Assembly: GCF_016802725.1 (NCBI RefSeq)
Contig: NC_052676.1
Location: 2,249,433 to 2,313,432, forward strand
DNA: 64,000 bases
DNA from: Solenopsis invicta
Taxonomy: Eukaryota > Arthropoda > Insecta > Hymenoptera > Formicidae
Direction of reading: 5' to 3'
In this document: positions 1 through 12,643 of the stretch, in pieces
Numbering within the stretch: the stretch's first letter is position 1
Layout of the letters: the number at the start of each line of letters is the position of its first letter
The notes under the pieces: generated by a model
Seen by the model: the letters and a program-made list of their open reading frames with translations, nothing else
The model's database searches: none
Told to the model about the DNA's origin: nothing
Position numbers and translations under genes: made by a program

Positions 1-51
1 ATCTTATACGTCGCGTGATTGAAAATCACAGTGTGTTTAATTACATTCATT

Positions 52-2752
52 ATGTCCGTTAGGGTGCAATTTTTCAAGTATGGTTTGTGCACCGTACTAT
101 ATTTTATTGTTTGCGTAATTTTTATTAAAACGAGAAGCTGCGACGTAAAAGAAGCGATAAGGGTGACAACGACTGTGATCAAGTATCAGCCGCAAAAGCC
201 TTTCTTGCCAATTTCAAATAAGATAATTAAGAAAAAAAATGTCGAATTGGAGATCCGCTTGTTGCGGAAGGACGAGTTGGAAGGTGGTACTATTGACCTG
301 CAGGTATACTTTCCTAAAAATTCAAATGAATATTTATGTGCGAGAAAATATAGCTGAAAGTTATAAAGAAAATATAGCAGAGAAGAAACTTGGGATAAAT
401 ATTAAAATCAAAAAATAATAAAAATTAAAAAATTTTTTAAAGTCTTCACTATATTGTTTAATTAAACCAAGACAATACAGCCAAGGCTCAAGATTTTTTC
501 ATTCTTGATAATATTCGAGATAAATAGTTAAAAATTTTTATATATGAGTTTATTAAAAATTGTATATATTTGAAGTTTATGACTATATAAAATATATAAT
601 TTAATATTAATAGAATAACACAATGAAAAAAAAATTCTCCCCGACGGGGAATCGAACCCCGGTCTCCCGCGTGACAGGCGGGGATACTAACCACTATACT
701 ATCGAGGAAGATATTAAATGTCTTCCAAGTTGTGGTACTAGTATTAAATGAAATTTATATTCAATTTTTAATGATTTTATATACAATATAAATTTTAAAT
801 TATCTCGAATGTTATCAGAAATAAATTCTAAAAATATTAATTATATTATTTTAATTAATTAAACTTTTTTTTGAAGACGTACACAACTTTACATGTATAA
901 CTTTTCTAATTTTATGTGGTATTATTTTGAGATTCATCTATTTTTGATCATCAATAAGAATTTTATTTTTACGAATATTAAACCTTGTTGAAAGTATATC
1001 CAATTAACTTATCTAAATTTCTATTTTACATATACATATTTTTTTATTTAACAGAAGAGTGCGACATTGCTCCAACAAGTATCGAACATCTGCGCAAAGT
1101 ATAAACTGAGGACTCCTCTTGTCAAAAGGCATTTTTTATATAATGTCGAACATAAATCGTTATACTGCTGGATCCGTAAGGCCGCGTCCACCAGTTTCAC
1201 CAAATTATTTTCTGACATGAGCAACCGTCAAGTTGATCACGATCTTTACAAGTAGTATTAATCATAATTTAAACATGTTTTAATATATATTATTTTGTTA
1301 TTAATTAATTAATAATATAATTATTATTAAAAATAATTATTAAATTAAGAAATTAATAATAAGTAAATTGATATAATAATTAATAGATAAATTCAGAATT
1401 TATTTTGTTTTTAATTAAAAGATCAAAATCATTTTAATTTATTACTTTACATTTTTCTCATCATTTATTAAATTTTTTATTTCAACCATTTATACATATA
1501 TTTATCTTTTATTTCATTAATTTTATTTTGGTGAAAAAAAAATTAATGATGTTCAATATTTTAAGACGGTGATATAATGTTAATGATTCGATAATACATT
1601 TGTAGAGAAGTGGACTTCTTATCGCCAGAGAGTTTAAAAGATCTACAGCGTTTTGCTGATAACAATACTGTTTTCAAATTGCTTGTTGTCAGGCATCCGT
1701 TTCAACGGCTGGTTTCGTCATATCGGTAATTAATCTTGTTAAAAAAAATACATTCAATAATTTGAATTGACCATAACCGATATCACTTTGCGAGTTGAAG
1801 AGAAAAATGCAGATTCTATTATTTTCCAATTTACATTACAAAATTATACAAAATTATTTACAGGGACCGCATCGAGGACAATAGCAAGTACACTGCGCAA
1901 TCTTGGCTTTACGCTCGCCAAATTCTTCATTTGTCGAGGCCGGAACTCTTTCGTTTTAATGCAACGTTAAGTGGTAATATTCTACAAAGAATATTTCTAC
2001 CGGATAAAAGGTAGGACGTATATACAGCAAACGCTATAATTATAATTTATCAAGGTTGAGTAAATTAATATTATATATTATTCTAAATTAAACAGAATGG
2101 CTTCTTTTATTAAATTATTGGGTATACAACTTAGTTCGGTCCATTTTCAAAAGATGGCTCTAGGTTATTTTTCATATATATTTTATGCATTAAAGTTTGC
2201 ATTTTAAAAATAATTATAATAGTTGATTTCAAATTAATTTGTTTGAAATAAACAAACTTTTTAATGTTATTTAACTTTTAATTTTTTAATTAGTTACAAG
2301 TTTCAACCCTGTATAGAATACAGATCCTTCTCCACAGATTAAAAGTGATACCCAGCTTTCGAGAATTCTTGGAGTGGTTGCTGAAACAACCATCGAATCA
2401 CGATGACGTCCACTGGGCTCAATATCACACCCATTGTGCGGTCTGCGACGTGAGGTACAATTTCATTCTAAAACTAGACGAGTACACTTTCGGGGAGGTC
2501 AATTACATTCTGACGAAACTGAGATTAAATAAGGACAAGATCTATTTGCCCAAACTGCAGCGTACTCGTACAGGTATCACCGATTTTGACACAACATGCA
2601 AATACTTTCACAATTTAACCACCGATGTGGTCCTAAAACTGTATGAAAGGTATAAAGTGGACTTTGAGATGTATAACTATAAACTAGACAAGTATCTGCA
2701 CTGTGCCAAGAGCAAGAAATTGATCTTGAGACAAAAAGATAAGCATAAGTAA
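52..2752 (+). CDS. Carbohydrate sulfotransferase, HNK-1/CHST8-14 family (Sulfotransfer_2)
   Basis: Five exons join in phase: 52-303, 1055-1251, 1606-1725, 1864-2010, 2338-2752, giving 376 residues, a usual length for the family. The start is ATG at 52; an in-frame stop lies at 16-18. Residues about 10-25 form one hydrophobic segment, as expected for a type II Golgi membrane protein with a luminal catalytic domain. RKAASTSF (about 125-132) fits the 5'-phosphosulfate-binding loop for PAPS, and VVRHPFQRLVSSYR (177-190) fits the 3'-phosphate-binding motif, both diagnostic of this family. The last exon keeps the family's PSF-EF-WL and HW-----C--C pattern. The family transfers sulfate from PAPS to sugars of glycoproteins or glycosaminoglycans; the acceptor cannot be told from sequence. 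The gene is convergent with Uba2. A tRNA gene lies antisense in intron 1. Exon junctions were inferred by eye. Confidence 0.9.
637..708 (-). tRNA. tRNA-Asp (anticodon GTC)
   Basis: The reverse strand folds as a complete 72-nt tRNA. The 7-bp acceptor stem TCCTCGA/TCGGGGA contains one T-G pair and is followed by discriminator G. The D arm contains TAGTATAGTGG, the anticodon loop is CTGTCAC with GTC, and the T arm contains the B box GGTTCGATTCC. No intron and no encoded CCA are present, as normal for nuclear tRNA genes. It lies antisense within intron 1 of the sulfotransferase gene. Confidence 0.97.
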
Positions 2753-3427
2753 TATTTTAAAAAATGATAAAAATCTTTTTAATGAAGATAAACACATTTT
2801 TATATGCTCTTTCTGTAAATTGGATTATAGAAAATATATTTTGATTAATAATCTTTTTTTTTACAAGTTTTTGTGGCTTTTATATCGTCTTTATAAACGT
2901 GTGAAAGAAACAAATATATAAATTTCTTTTTAAAAAGATCAGATCTAAAAATGATTAAAACCATGCTTGCATATTTTTTTCATCAGACGAAAATTCCAGA
3001 GTATAGCGATTAGATGAGAATATTAATCAATAAAACTTCAATATATAAAAAAGCTATCTATTTATCTTTCCTAATGATTACAAGAATGGCGTAGTAATGA
3101 CAGACTGATGATACGTTACAACGTATATTCATTAATATACAAAATAAAATTAAGGGTACAAAACACAATCATTAACAAAAAAAAAACTTACACTTTTTTG
3201 CATATACATCATGCAACTTTCAAAATAAACTAAATCTCACACAAAGTTCCTCTTATTCTTTACGTTTGTATTTCTGTCTCTTCTGTTCAAAATATTTCTT
3301 TAGCATTTTTGGATCCCTTTATTACTTTTCTCATTTCGATTTGAATTTCAAATGTTTTTGAATCCCTTTGTTTTCCATCGTAAACCATGTTCGTCTTCAT
3401 TTCGAAGTTCTTTCCTTACTTTCGCAA
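2753..3427. other. Convergent intergenic/3'-UTR interval
   Basis: This AT-rich stretch separates the stop codons of the sulfotransferase (+) and Uba2 (-). A candidate polyadenylation signal AATAAA for the + strand gene lies at 3029-3034. No other gene was seen. Confidence 0.6.
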
Positions 3428-6400
3428 TTAATCGTTATCGTCATCAGACACTATCAAACAATCACCGTCATCAGAAAGCTTTCGTTTTCTCGACGTTGAT
3501 TTCTTCAATTCGGCTGAATTATCATGGGATTCATCGTCGTTATTGATAATGCAAATGTCATCACTATCATCGCCATTATCGATATCCAGCTTACGTTTCT
3601 TAACTGTCGCCTCAAATTCATCATCATTTTTGCGCTTTCTTGCTGCCTCCAACGTTTCGGTTACATTCTGCAACAATTTTTTTTAGTAAATAAATAAATG
3701 ATAAAGTAATCGAAAAAAATATTTTCTAGCTTACCTGTCCATTAGAACTGGAAGACTTTTCCGTTTTCTCTTCCTCCTCTTTCTCCTTCGGTTGAAGCGC
3801 GTTCTTGTCCGCCAGTATTAAAAATTGCGGGCTATCGTCCTTCGGGCCAGGTTTCTGTCGATAAACTACGAAGACAGTTAGTGAATAATTCTGCTGGAAG
3901 TCATCGACCTTGAGAATCGCTCCGTCCTTGATCCCCAGCTCCTCCAACTTCTTGTCATTATTGCTCTCCGTTTCGCCCTCCTCGCTGCTAATGACGACGG
4001 CGCCGGTTCCGTCGATCATGACGTCGGGGGCGATCATGTTGAGTCTATTCTTAAGTACTAGCTCCTCCAGTTCTTTAATAGTCATGCTAGAAGTGTCAAC
4101 CGCTAATACTGCTTGTGGAGTAGGCGCGCAGACGTAGCACTGCGGATTAGGAGGATTCACCGCCTTTTCTGGAACCAGCAGTTGATTACGATGATTCATT
4201 TTCAAGCGCAGATAGACGGATCGGCAGGCTTGCAGATTGTTCTCAAGAACCCGGAACGCATGGAGTACCACCATACCCGCGATGATAGCATTGGTGGTGG
4301 CAATCGCCGGAATTATGTTGCCAGCCATTGCTAAAAAAAAAAAAATAAAAAAAAAATAAGAATAATATATTAGAAGGAAAGATTTCATTGACAGTAATTG
4401 AACAATTTGAATAAACTTTATGTTTCTATTTAAAACAACATGTAGGTGTATTAAAACTTGGAAAGAAGAGAAAAAAAACCAAGATGTTAGGTGATTGCGA
4501 TTTCCATGTGAAAACCAACTTATAATTCCTCGTTTTAATTATTATGCTATATATATATGTATCTATTTTATAGGGTTGGAAAGTTGATATTATAAAAATA
4601 TTGTAAAAAAGTATGGAATGAACCCATTCGAAGAGAGAGAATCCGAAAAGCAGAATGAAGAAAAAATAGGACATGTTACAAACATTTAACATCAAATCTG
4701 CTCTTCTGAGGAATTCCAAAAATGTGCGCGCGAATGTTGGCGCATGCGGCGACGAAATCCATGGCATGTTGGTCGTCCTTGTCCCAAACCAAATGATTGT
4801 CCGGCACTTTCTCTTGAGAAGACTTTAACATCTGACTCAAGTTCTTTATCGATTCCGCAAATATCGAGCCGCATTTGGAGATGCTCCAACGTTGCTGGTC
4901 CTTTAACCCGCTGAGCTCTTTGCTGCATCCAGCCACTTTTCAAAACAAAAAATAAAAAATAATATTCTCACCAAGAAAAATAAAAAATATTTGTGTGAAG
5001 GACGGTATACCTCCGTCTGGCAGTTCTCGCCAATTCAATGGCGTTGGAGGTCGGCGCTTCTTCCACAAATTGTCCATACTCAGCAAATATTTAATGTCAT
5101 CATGGAAGAGTTTAGTGAATAGTTTTTCTGGGTCGTATTCGCAGGACTGGGCCCAAGCTCGTGTGGAAACCCTATCAATATTGCCTTTATCATTGGATTC
5201 CGCTTGCAAGGCCTCTTCTCCCGCTGTATCTGCAATATCAAAATACTGTATTGTATCTATTTATATTTTGCTATCGACGATAATTATTAATAATTGATAA
5301 AATAATAAAAAATCGTAAGTAAGAAATTTAATAATTAAACATTAAGAACATTGTTTGCAATTCTCAAAATAAAAAATTATCATAAATAAATAAAATATTA
5401 GTTATTATAATTATATAATTATAGCAATATTATAACAATTTTTATTTACCAGCCGCTTCAGGATCTGCAGTATCCGGAGAAACATCCTGATCAGGATCCT
5501 CTTCACCAAATAATTGACTGCAATATTTATCACACATAAAATTAATTAAGAACTATTGTTTAGAAAATTGACTTTTAGAAGCATGAATAAAAAATTGAAT
5601 TAAATTTATACATAAATTTAATCAGTGAATAACATAAAATATCTTTGTAGGTACATTAGTTATGGAATATCATATTTTAATGCAGGTTTGCCATAATTAC
5701 TTGAAGAGATGTTTAGCCCACACAATACAGTGAATGGGTTCACTGGGCGTGTTGCGGATGGTACAACCGGGATAAGTCTTTTGCGCGGCTTTCGGTGTAC
5801 ACTCATAGCACTGACTCAGACCTTTCTTGATGAGTTCGACTTGGCCCTCATAGCCCGCAGTGCCAGATTCGATTAGTGGTACATCAGCTGCTAAACACAT
5901 ACGGTTCACATGATTTCTGGCTGCTCTATTATCAAGAGCGTTTAAAACTACTGTGAACCTCTTGAAGAAAGTCAAGCCAAATTCTGATCTGCAAGTACAC
6001 AAGATTAAAACATCAAATAGATCAGCATTGCTGCAAATAGAAAACAAGTGCGTCGAAATAAACTTACGACGTAATACTATCATGGTAGTATATCACTTTG
6101 ACATCTGGATTAAATGTCAATGCCGTTTCACACGCTATGCTGGCTTTTGATTTTCCCACATGTTTCTTTTGGAATAGAAACTGTCTGTTTAAGTTGCTCA
6201 CATCAATAGTGTCCAAATCAATCTGAAAAACAATAAAGTGTTTAACTGAATACAAAATTAATGATAAAAATATTATGAATCAAAGTACAAAAAATAAAAT
6301 AAATTTCCAAAATTATAATTATAATTGGCAAAATTGAATGCACTAACCCTAATATAAATTGGTAATCAAGATAAAATAGTTTAATAAGATATTATTATTA

Positions 6401-7189
6401 TATATTAAACAATTTAATCTTTAGCAAGTTACATGGGTTTTGCTGAATCCTTAGGTATAATCAATAATGAAATTAAACAATAAGTTGTTATTATTTATAA
6501 AATAATATAAAAATAAAGAACATGTATAATAAATATTGCTAACAGGGTGACGCGTTAGCGTACCACGCTGGATAGTGGACTACAATTCTACAGGTTCAAA
6601 CTCGTCTCTCAATTTCGCATTTTTTTTTTTTTTATCCACTGATAAATCAGTGTGATAAAGATTACAGGTGCTTTCCAGCTACGACACAAGTTGACACTGT
6701 GTAACAATGTTCATTAGTGCGAGTAAGACAACTAAAATTTTCGCTTTTACACTAATGGACACTGTGTTACACAGTGTCGACTTGTGTCGTAGTTGGAAAG
6801 CACCCTACAAGTTTCCTCGATCAAGAGGTTGTGGTTTAGGAGTGACATATTCTTGATTAAAAGTGAAATATAAAGAACTAGAGACCCTGTGCTATTTATA
6901 ATCATAACGATAGGTTGAAGACACATAAATTCTGAAGATTTTTCCAAAAACCCTCTGTCTAAATGTTGATAGACATAAGTTAATATAAAAAACATGTAGA
7001 AAGTTGAAAAGTGAGGTTACGTCGGCTACTACAGAATATACTTACAATTTCAATGTCGGCAAACCCGGACATAACCAGGCTCTTCAGGATTTCGCAACCA
7101 ATACCGCCGGCGCCGACGACGAGCACTTTACTATGTAAAACTGCATCGCGCAATTCCTCGCGAAACACACCACTTATACTCGTCGCCAT
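3428..7189 (-). CDS. Uba2: SUMO-activating enzyme subunit 2 (E1 catalytic subunit)
   Basis: Eight exons join in phase: 7046-7189, 6068-6222, 5701-5988, 5450-5517, 5011-5229, 4684-4935, 3735-4330, 3428-3667, giving 653 residues (human about 640). With its partner Aos1/SAE1 it adenylates SUMO and holds it as a thioester before handing it to Ubc9. The nucleotide-binding GAGGIG is at 26-31, followed by the adenylation signature DNRAARNHVNRMC. The catalytic cysteine is C175 in YPGCTIRNTP. Zinc ligands are the pairs C160/C163 (CYEC) and C440/C443 (CYVC). A ubiquitin-fold region follows, then a lysine/arginine-rich and acidic tail with nuclear-localisation-like KKRK and SRKRK. The start ATG at 7187-7189 aligns with the family N-terminus, and an upstream in-frame ATG is not needed. 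The exon 6 donor is GTTTGT, weak but supported by the KSMAGNII junction. Intron 1 carries two repeats. Confidence 0.97.
6544..6620 (+). repeat. tRNA-derived sequence, possible SINE head
   Basis: Within Uba2 intron 1, a stretch near 6575-6603 reads like the anticodon arm and T arm of a tRNA and includes the B-box-like GGTTCAAACTC at 6593-6603. An A-box-like GCGTTAGCG lies upstream. A T run follows at about 6620. The stems are too degenerate for a working tRNA, so a tRNA-derived SINE or tRNA pseudogene is the likely reading. Confidence 0.4.
6667..6804. mobile_element. Short inverted-repeat (MITE-like) element in Uba2 intron 1
   Basis: The 138-bp stretch begins GGTGCTTTCCAGCTACGACA and ends with its near-perfect inverse (TGTCGTAGTTGGAAAGCACC). 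The arms are about 53 nt, with a few mismatches and a short AT-rich loop around 6725-6745. No open reading frame and no clear target-site duplication were seen. It would fold as a long hairpin in the pre-mRNA. Confidence 0.75.
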
Positions 7190-8589
7190 TTTGCCAACTG
7201 AGTCGCTTTCGCGGCGAACAAGCGGCAAGCCGGCATCGGGCTTCCGGCAAATCGCGTGTGACACTAAAAGCGGTCGAGGGGGGGGGGAAAGCAAATCAAT
7301 GGACGCATCCGTATGTGCATTAAGCGACCGCTCATCGCGCTCATAGGGTGCATTCCAAAATTCTACTTATCGGATAGAGTAATTTTGAGTGATCAATTAG
7401 AATAAAAAAATTTTGACTCAAACTATATTGAATTCTAATTATCGGAGATTGCAAACTTTAATATTTTTTCTTAATTATAAAAAAAAATATTTCTAAACTG
7501 ACTGAAAAGAACAGACTCATAACGAGCAGCGCAGCAACGAACAGACCGCGAAAGTCCCTAGAACCCCGACGGCCATCTTGGCTCACCTTATGCACCATTG
7601 TCAACGGGCGGTCGGGCAGTGTCCGTCGGCTGGGGCAGTTTCGCGCAGGTTCGCGATATGGAACGGCGTGTCGCGGAACCGTGAGATCGTTAAGGCGTCG
7701 CGGATCGGGATCGACGACGCGGCCAGAGCGCCCGCCGCTACGGATATGGCGGACATGGTCGCGCATTAACGTCACGCAGAGGCACCGTACTCACGTACTC
7801 CACCTCCTCATTATCATCCTCGTTGTCATCGTCGTCGTCGTCGTTGTCGTCAGTCGTCATCCCGTGTCGTGAGAACGCGACGCGAGAACCGTAAACTGCC
7901 GAGGGCGCCGCAGAGCGGAATCGTGCCAAGTCGTGCGGCTCGCCCGTCCAAGAGATGCTTGCGCGCACATGGTGACATCGTCTTCCGGGTCAGTTTTGAA
8001 AGTTTTTCCGCGGCAGAGGTTTCTCACGGCGGCGGCTCGCGCACCTTCCCGGCGACGCCGCTGCCGCCGACGCCGGACGTCGGCGGCGTTTCCGTTGGAG
8101 GCCCCGGCGAGCTCGGCGTGGCGGCGCGCCTCCATGGGGAAGTCATGGGGTGTAATGGCGATCGGGAGGATGTTTCGTTTCGCGAGCGCATTTGCGGGCT
8201 CCGGACGCCACGTAGCGATTAGCCCCTGCCAATTGTCACTCTCGTCAATTGCCAATTATCCGTATCGACGCTGACGTTCGTCTCGGTGCTTATCGTAAAA
8301 TTGAGTCAGGCGATTTGCAGGTAGCAATGTCCGCTGGCGATTAGGAGTCTCCTCCGCGTTTTTTTCCTCCCCCTTTTACGGAATTGGTGAATTTAAAAAT
8401 GGGGACTCTTGTTTGAATATCTTTTGTTTATCTTTGCGAATGCTCGCAAATTTTTCGTGGCTCCACTCGTGTTTTATCGTAAGACGACACTGTTGACGTT
8501 CTTATCAGAGCTGCATTAAAATTGATAACAGTTTGCAAATTCTTTGCTTCGATATGCTTGATGCTCTATTAGGTAAAGCTACATTGTTT

Positions 8590-10725
8590 GATAAAGTTGC
8601 TGAATTGATTATTTGGGAGATATCTCTAATGTGTTAATGTTTATTTTTTTTATGTTATTATTGATGTTTTAAATCAATTATAAAATTTGTGAGGCAATTT
8701 ATAAACAGTGCCTGATGGTTAATGTGGAAAATGCTAGGAATTTATGAAATTTTGTAATTTCAAGATTATATTTAATTAATGTATTTCATTAAAGAGCATT
8801 TATTTTATTTTTATCTTGCAGATCATAAATTATGATTTTTTTTATTGACAAAATGATTAGTACAGTTCTTTGTACTGTCTAGCACAATATATTTGTAAAA
8901 GTATTGCATTTGAAAATCTATGACAATTTTGAAAAAGAATCTGTAGCTAAATTATGTCCCACAAGTTTAAAAAAAATTAAATGACCTTAGTAAATATGAA
9001 GGGCTTGTTTGAAGAAAACTCAACTGTGACGTTACTACTTATTTTTACAATTTTAATTAGTTCAAAAAACTTGGGAAAAATTTTTGCGCATATTTAATGG
9101 GATTCTCGATTGTGTTTAGCTAATTTTAACAATTTATAACTTTACTATACTTTCAACATAATATTAATTCAATGGACATTGGAAAAGTATAAAACAGTTT
9201 ACTTGTACTACAAACTACTAATCAAATTTGGTATTCACTAATTGTAGAGACAAGTTTTACGCCAATAATAATAAATCAGATTGTAAATATGAAATTATTA
9301 GATTAAGATTGCTTCTGTAATTATCAGTCAAGATTATTAAGTAATTAAATTGATAATAGATTGATATCAAAATTGTTATTGGGTATTTATATTAGATATT
9401 TAATATTTGAAGTATATACACATTTAATAATTCAGAGATTAAATTTCATTAATTTGTTAAAGTGTGTTTTATTATTGTTTACTTTTGAAATCAATGATAA
9501 AATATATGAGACAATTTATAAACAATGCTTAATGGCAAGAATGGGAAAATGTTATGAATTCATGAGTTTTCTGAATTTATAAAAATTGTATTTAATTAAT
9601 TTAATTCATTAATGCACGTTTATTTTATTTATAAATCATAATCATAAATCATGATTTATTTATTTATTTGTGATTTATTTTATTGACAATTTGATTAGTA
9701 TAATTCCCTGTATTCTCTAGCACAATACATATATGAAAGTACTGCATTTGAAAATCTAATGATTTTGAAGAAGAATCTGTAGCAAAGTTAGGTATATGTG
9801 TCACAAGTTTTCTAAGATTTTTTAACAATTTAAAAGTGATACAACAACTTATTTTGTTACTTATTTTTACAATTTTAATTTGTCAAAAAAATCTTATGTA
9901 CTAAGAACATTATATTTAATATTTGGGATGATTTAGCTAATTCTAGCTAATTTTAACAATTCATAATTTTATTACATTTTTATCGAAATATTGATTCAGT
10001 GGACACTGGAAAGATATAAAGTTTATCGGTATCGAATTTAGTGTTCAATGATTGACAAGTTTTACATCAATAATGATGAATCAATGAAGATTGTAATTTG
10101 TTAAAATATTAAATTAAGATTGATTAGGTAATTATCAAAACAAATTATTAGGTAATTAGATTGATATTAGATTATTAGGTAATAGATTGACATAGATTTA
10201 ATATTAGATTTGGACACATTTAATAATTTGGATATTAAATTTTATTAATTTGTTAATGTATGTTTTGTTATATTGTTAATATTTTAAATCAATGATAAAA
10301 TTATGAGATAATTTATAAACATCGCCTAATGACTGCGAGGAAATGTTATGGATTCATAAGGTTCCTGAATTTTAGAGGTTGATTTCATTAATGTGATTTC
10401 ATTAATTTTATTTCTATTGACCTATTAATTTATCTATTGATTAATCTTTCATGTGCAATATGAAAATATATATTATTTGATATGCAATGATGATTTTGAA
10501 AAAAAAAAATTTATCACAATATCATGGAATTTGTGATGTTTAATTAATTTTATATATTTATAATTTTATTAATCTATCAAAATATTAATTTAACGGATGT
10601 TGAAATACTTTCATCGAAACAAGTTTTGTATAGTAAAATTCAATCAGATTTTGCGGTTTTATGTGAGATTGTTAGACTAATCTATAAGATTGATATTAAG
10701 TATTAGATATGTGATTAGACATACA
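8590..10725. repeat. Three diverged tandem copies of a ~0.8-kb AT-rich unit
   Basis: The same order of landmarks recurs three times: a TAAATCAAT-type start (8671, 9487, 10284), AATTTATAAACA, a GGAAAATG-type block, TATTTCATTAA, TTGAAAATCTA, CTAATTTTAACAATT and AGATTGATAT. The spacing is about 815 and 798 bp. The third copy is shortened to about 500 bp. No coding potential was seen. Confidence 0.75.
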
Positions 10726-12503
10726 CACAATAAACTATAACATTTAACGTAACTTTTATACACACGTGTGATAAACCTGTAACATTTAACACATATCTTT
10801 TTTTTCAATTCCAACACAAGTATAAGCAAATATGAAAATACAAACAATATAGGCAAATAAAGGCAATGCCTGTATGAAAATACAGGCAAGGAAGAAAAAC
10901 TAAATTTTTAAAGTTAAACAATTCACAGAGAAAACTTTGTATATAAAAATAGATTAATTTATTTTTAGCAAATCTCAAGCAGAGATTTGCATCTGTAGAT
11001 ATCTAGAGTACACACCTTGATAACAAACGTTGTGAATGAACCCCTCCCCCCCATAGCATTCAGTACAATACAAACGTATATAATTGTGTCTATAGTCATG
11101 CGTGGAATTATATGATCACGTGAGCGATGCAAAATTGCAGCTCTTTTCTCATCTATCTACCATAGGGACAGCATTCAAGTATTGATTACAGCAACATGGT
11201 GTGCTATGGGAGGAGGGTTGAAACCAGGCATGGCAGACCCACCTATTATATCTTACACCTGTCATTCAGCTTTTATTTCCATTAACATTTTTCTGACACA
11301 TAAATTGGTAACAATTATGCATAAAAGTGTAGGAAAAAGAATGTAATTGTAAAACAAAAATATTTTTACATAATTTGTTGTTAAAAAGATTGAATATTTT
11401 AATATTAATTTGCAAATTATAATAGCATAATTTTTATTTGCTTCAATTACTTACATTTATAACAATTAAAAGTGATTTTAAAGTTTGTTTTATTATTGTT
11501 ATTATTTTGAATGATTTTAATAATTATACGTATATAATAATTACACATATTTTAATTATTTATAATTTGATTAAACAAAACTAATTTTTAATGTTATTAC
11601 ATGAAATACTTTGTACTTTTTTTATTTTTGGAATTTTTATTTTGGTATTTTTCAAGAACATTTTTTCAAACATTTTATATTTTAATATTTTTTATTTTAG
11701 AATGTTTTTAAATAAATGTTATAAAAATAGTAAAATTAGGGGAAAATATACGGTATTAATTCTTTAAGAAAGATAAATATTCAAATTCTGTAAAGGTCAG
11801 AAAATCCAATTGACTGTGTTAATGTGCGATAGCTATAAGCAACAATGGCAGAAAATGTATGTTCTTTGCTATACTATGAAAGCATGAAGTCTAAACAGAT
11901 TTAACTTGTAGAACGTTAATCTTAACATTGTTTTAAAATAATTTCTTTTTCTCTTGACAATTCAATATAATTTATTACATTTACTAAATTGAAAGTTTGT
12001 TTGGCAATAATACGATAAATAAAGCAAGAAAAGATATTTTATAAATCAATTAAAATTATAATCGTAAATTAAATTTGATTAATTAAATGTATATAAAATA
12101 TTAAACTGCTGTGCATGTGTACACATATGTATATTTATATATCTTAATCTTTTAACTTTAATTTCTAATTGAATTTAACATAAATATATTTTTTTACAGG
12201 TTACTGCAATGAAGTATATCAAATGCGTATGAATGACAATGGGCTGAAACACTTAAACGATTAGCACTTATATATAAATATCACTATTTCTTGTCAGCTG
12301 TAGGTAAAGTATCAATCAAGTATTTCATTAAATATTATTAAAAATATTTTGTTAAAACATAAAGTTTTTTTTTTAAGAAATTTTAGATATTTTAAAAATA
12401 TTTTTTTATATTTAAATATGTATAAAATTTGTTAATGGTATATTAAGAAGATATTTTCTAATAAAATTATTTCAGATTAATAAATAACTGCGATTGGACC
12501 GTG

Positions 12504-12643
12504 AATAACACAATTAAATGGAGGAGAGCCAAGGAACGGTAAGTGAAGAACTATGTGTATATAAATTCGCACAAGATATATCATCAAGCACGAAGTTCCT
12601 GCTGTGATTGTTCCCTGGCACTCCTCCATTTAATTGTGTTATT
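12504..12643. repeat. Inverted repeat around a putative 5'-UTR intron
   Basis: The arms 12504-12536 and 12611-12643 are reverse complements at 31 of 33 positions, with a 74-nt loop. The left arm lies in a candidate non-coding exon ending at donor GTAAGT (12539). The right arm runs up to the acceptor AG at 12646-12647. Confidence 0.85.

Noticed and set aside
1767..1970. 67-codon plus-strand frame in the sulfotransferase region
   Set aside because: It reads exon 1864-2010 in the wrong frame; the phase set by neighbouring exons gives the conserved DRIEDNSKY sequence instead.
3910..4334. Plus-strand frames over Uba2 exon 7
   Set aside because: They are complements of a strongly conserved Uba2 exon.
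7458..8274. Several overlapping open frames on both strands in the GC-rich island
   Set aside because: They overlap on all frames, are rich in R/A/P as expected from random GC-rich DNA, and show no domain or splice continuation.
12518..12538. ATG at 12518 (MEESQGT) as the neurabin start
   Set aside because: Splicing from 12538 to 12648 leads to a stop after five more codons, so it can only be an upstream reading frame. The ATG at 12727 opens the conserved protein.
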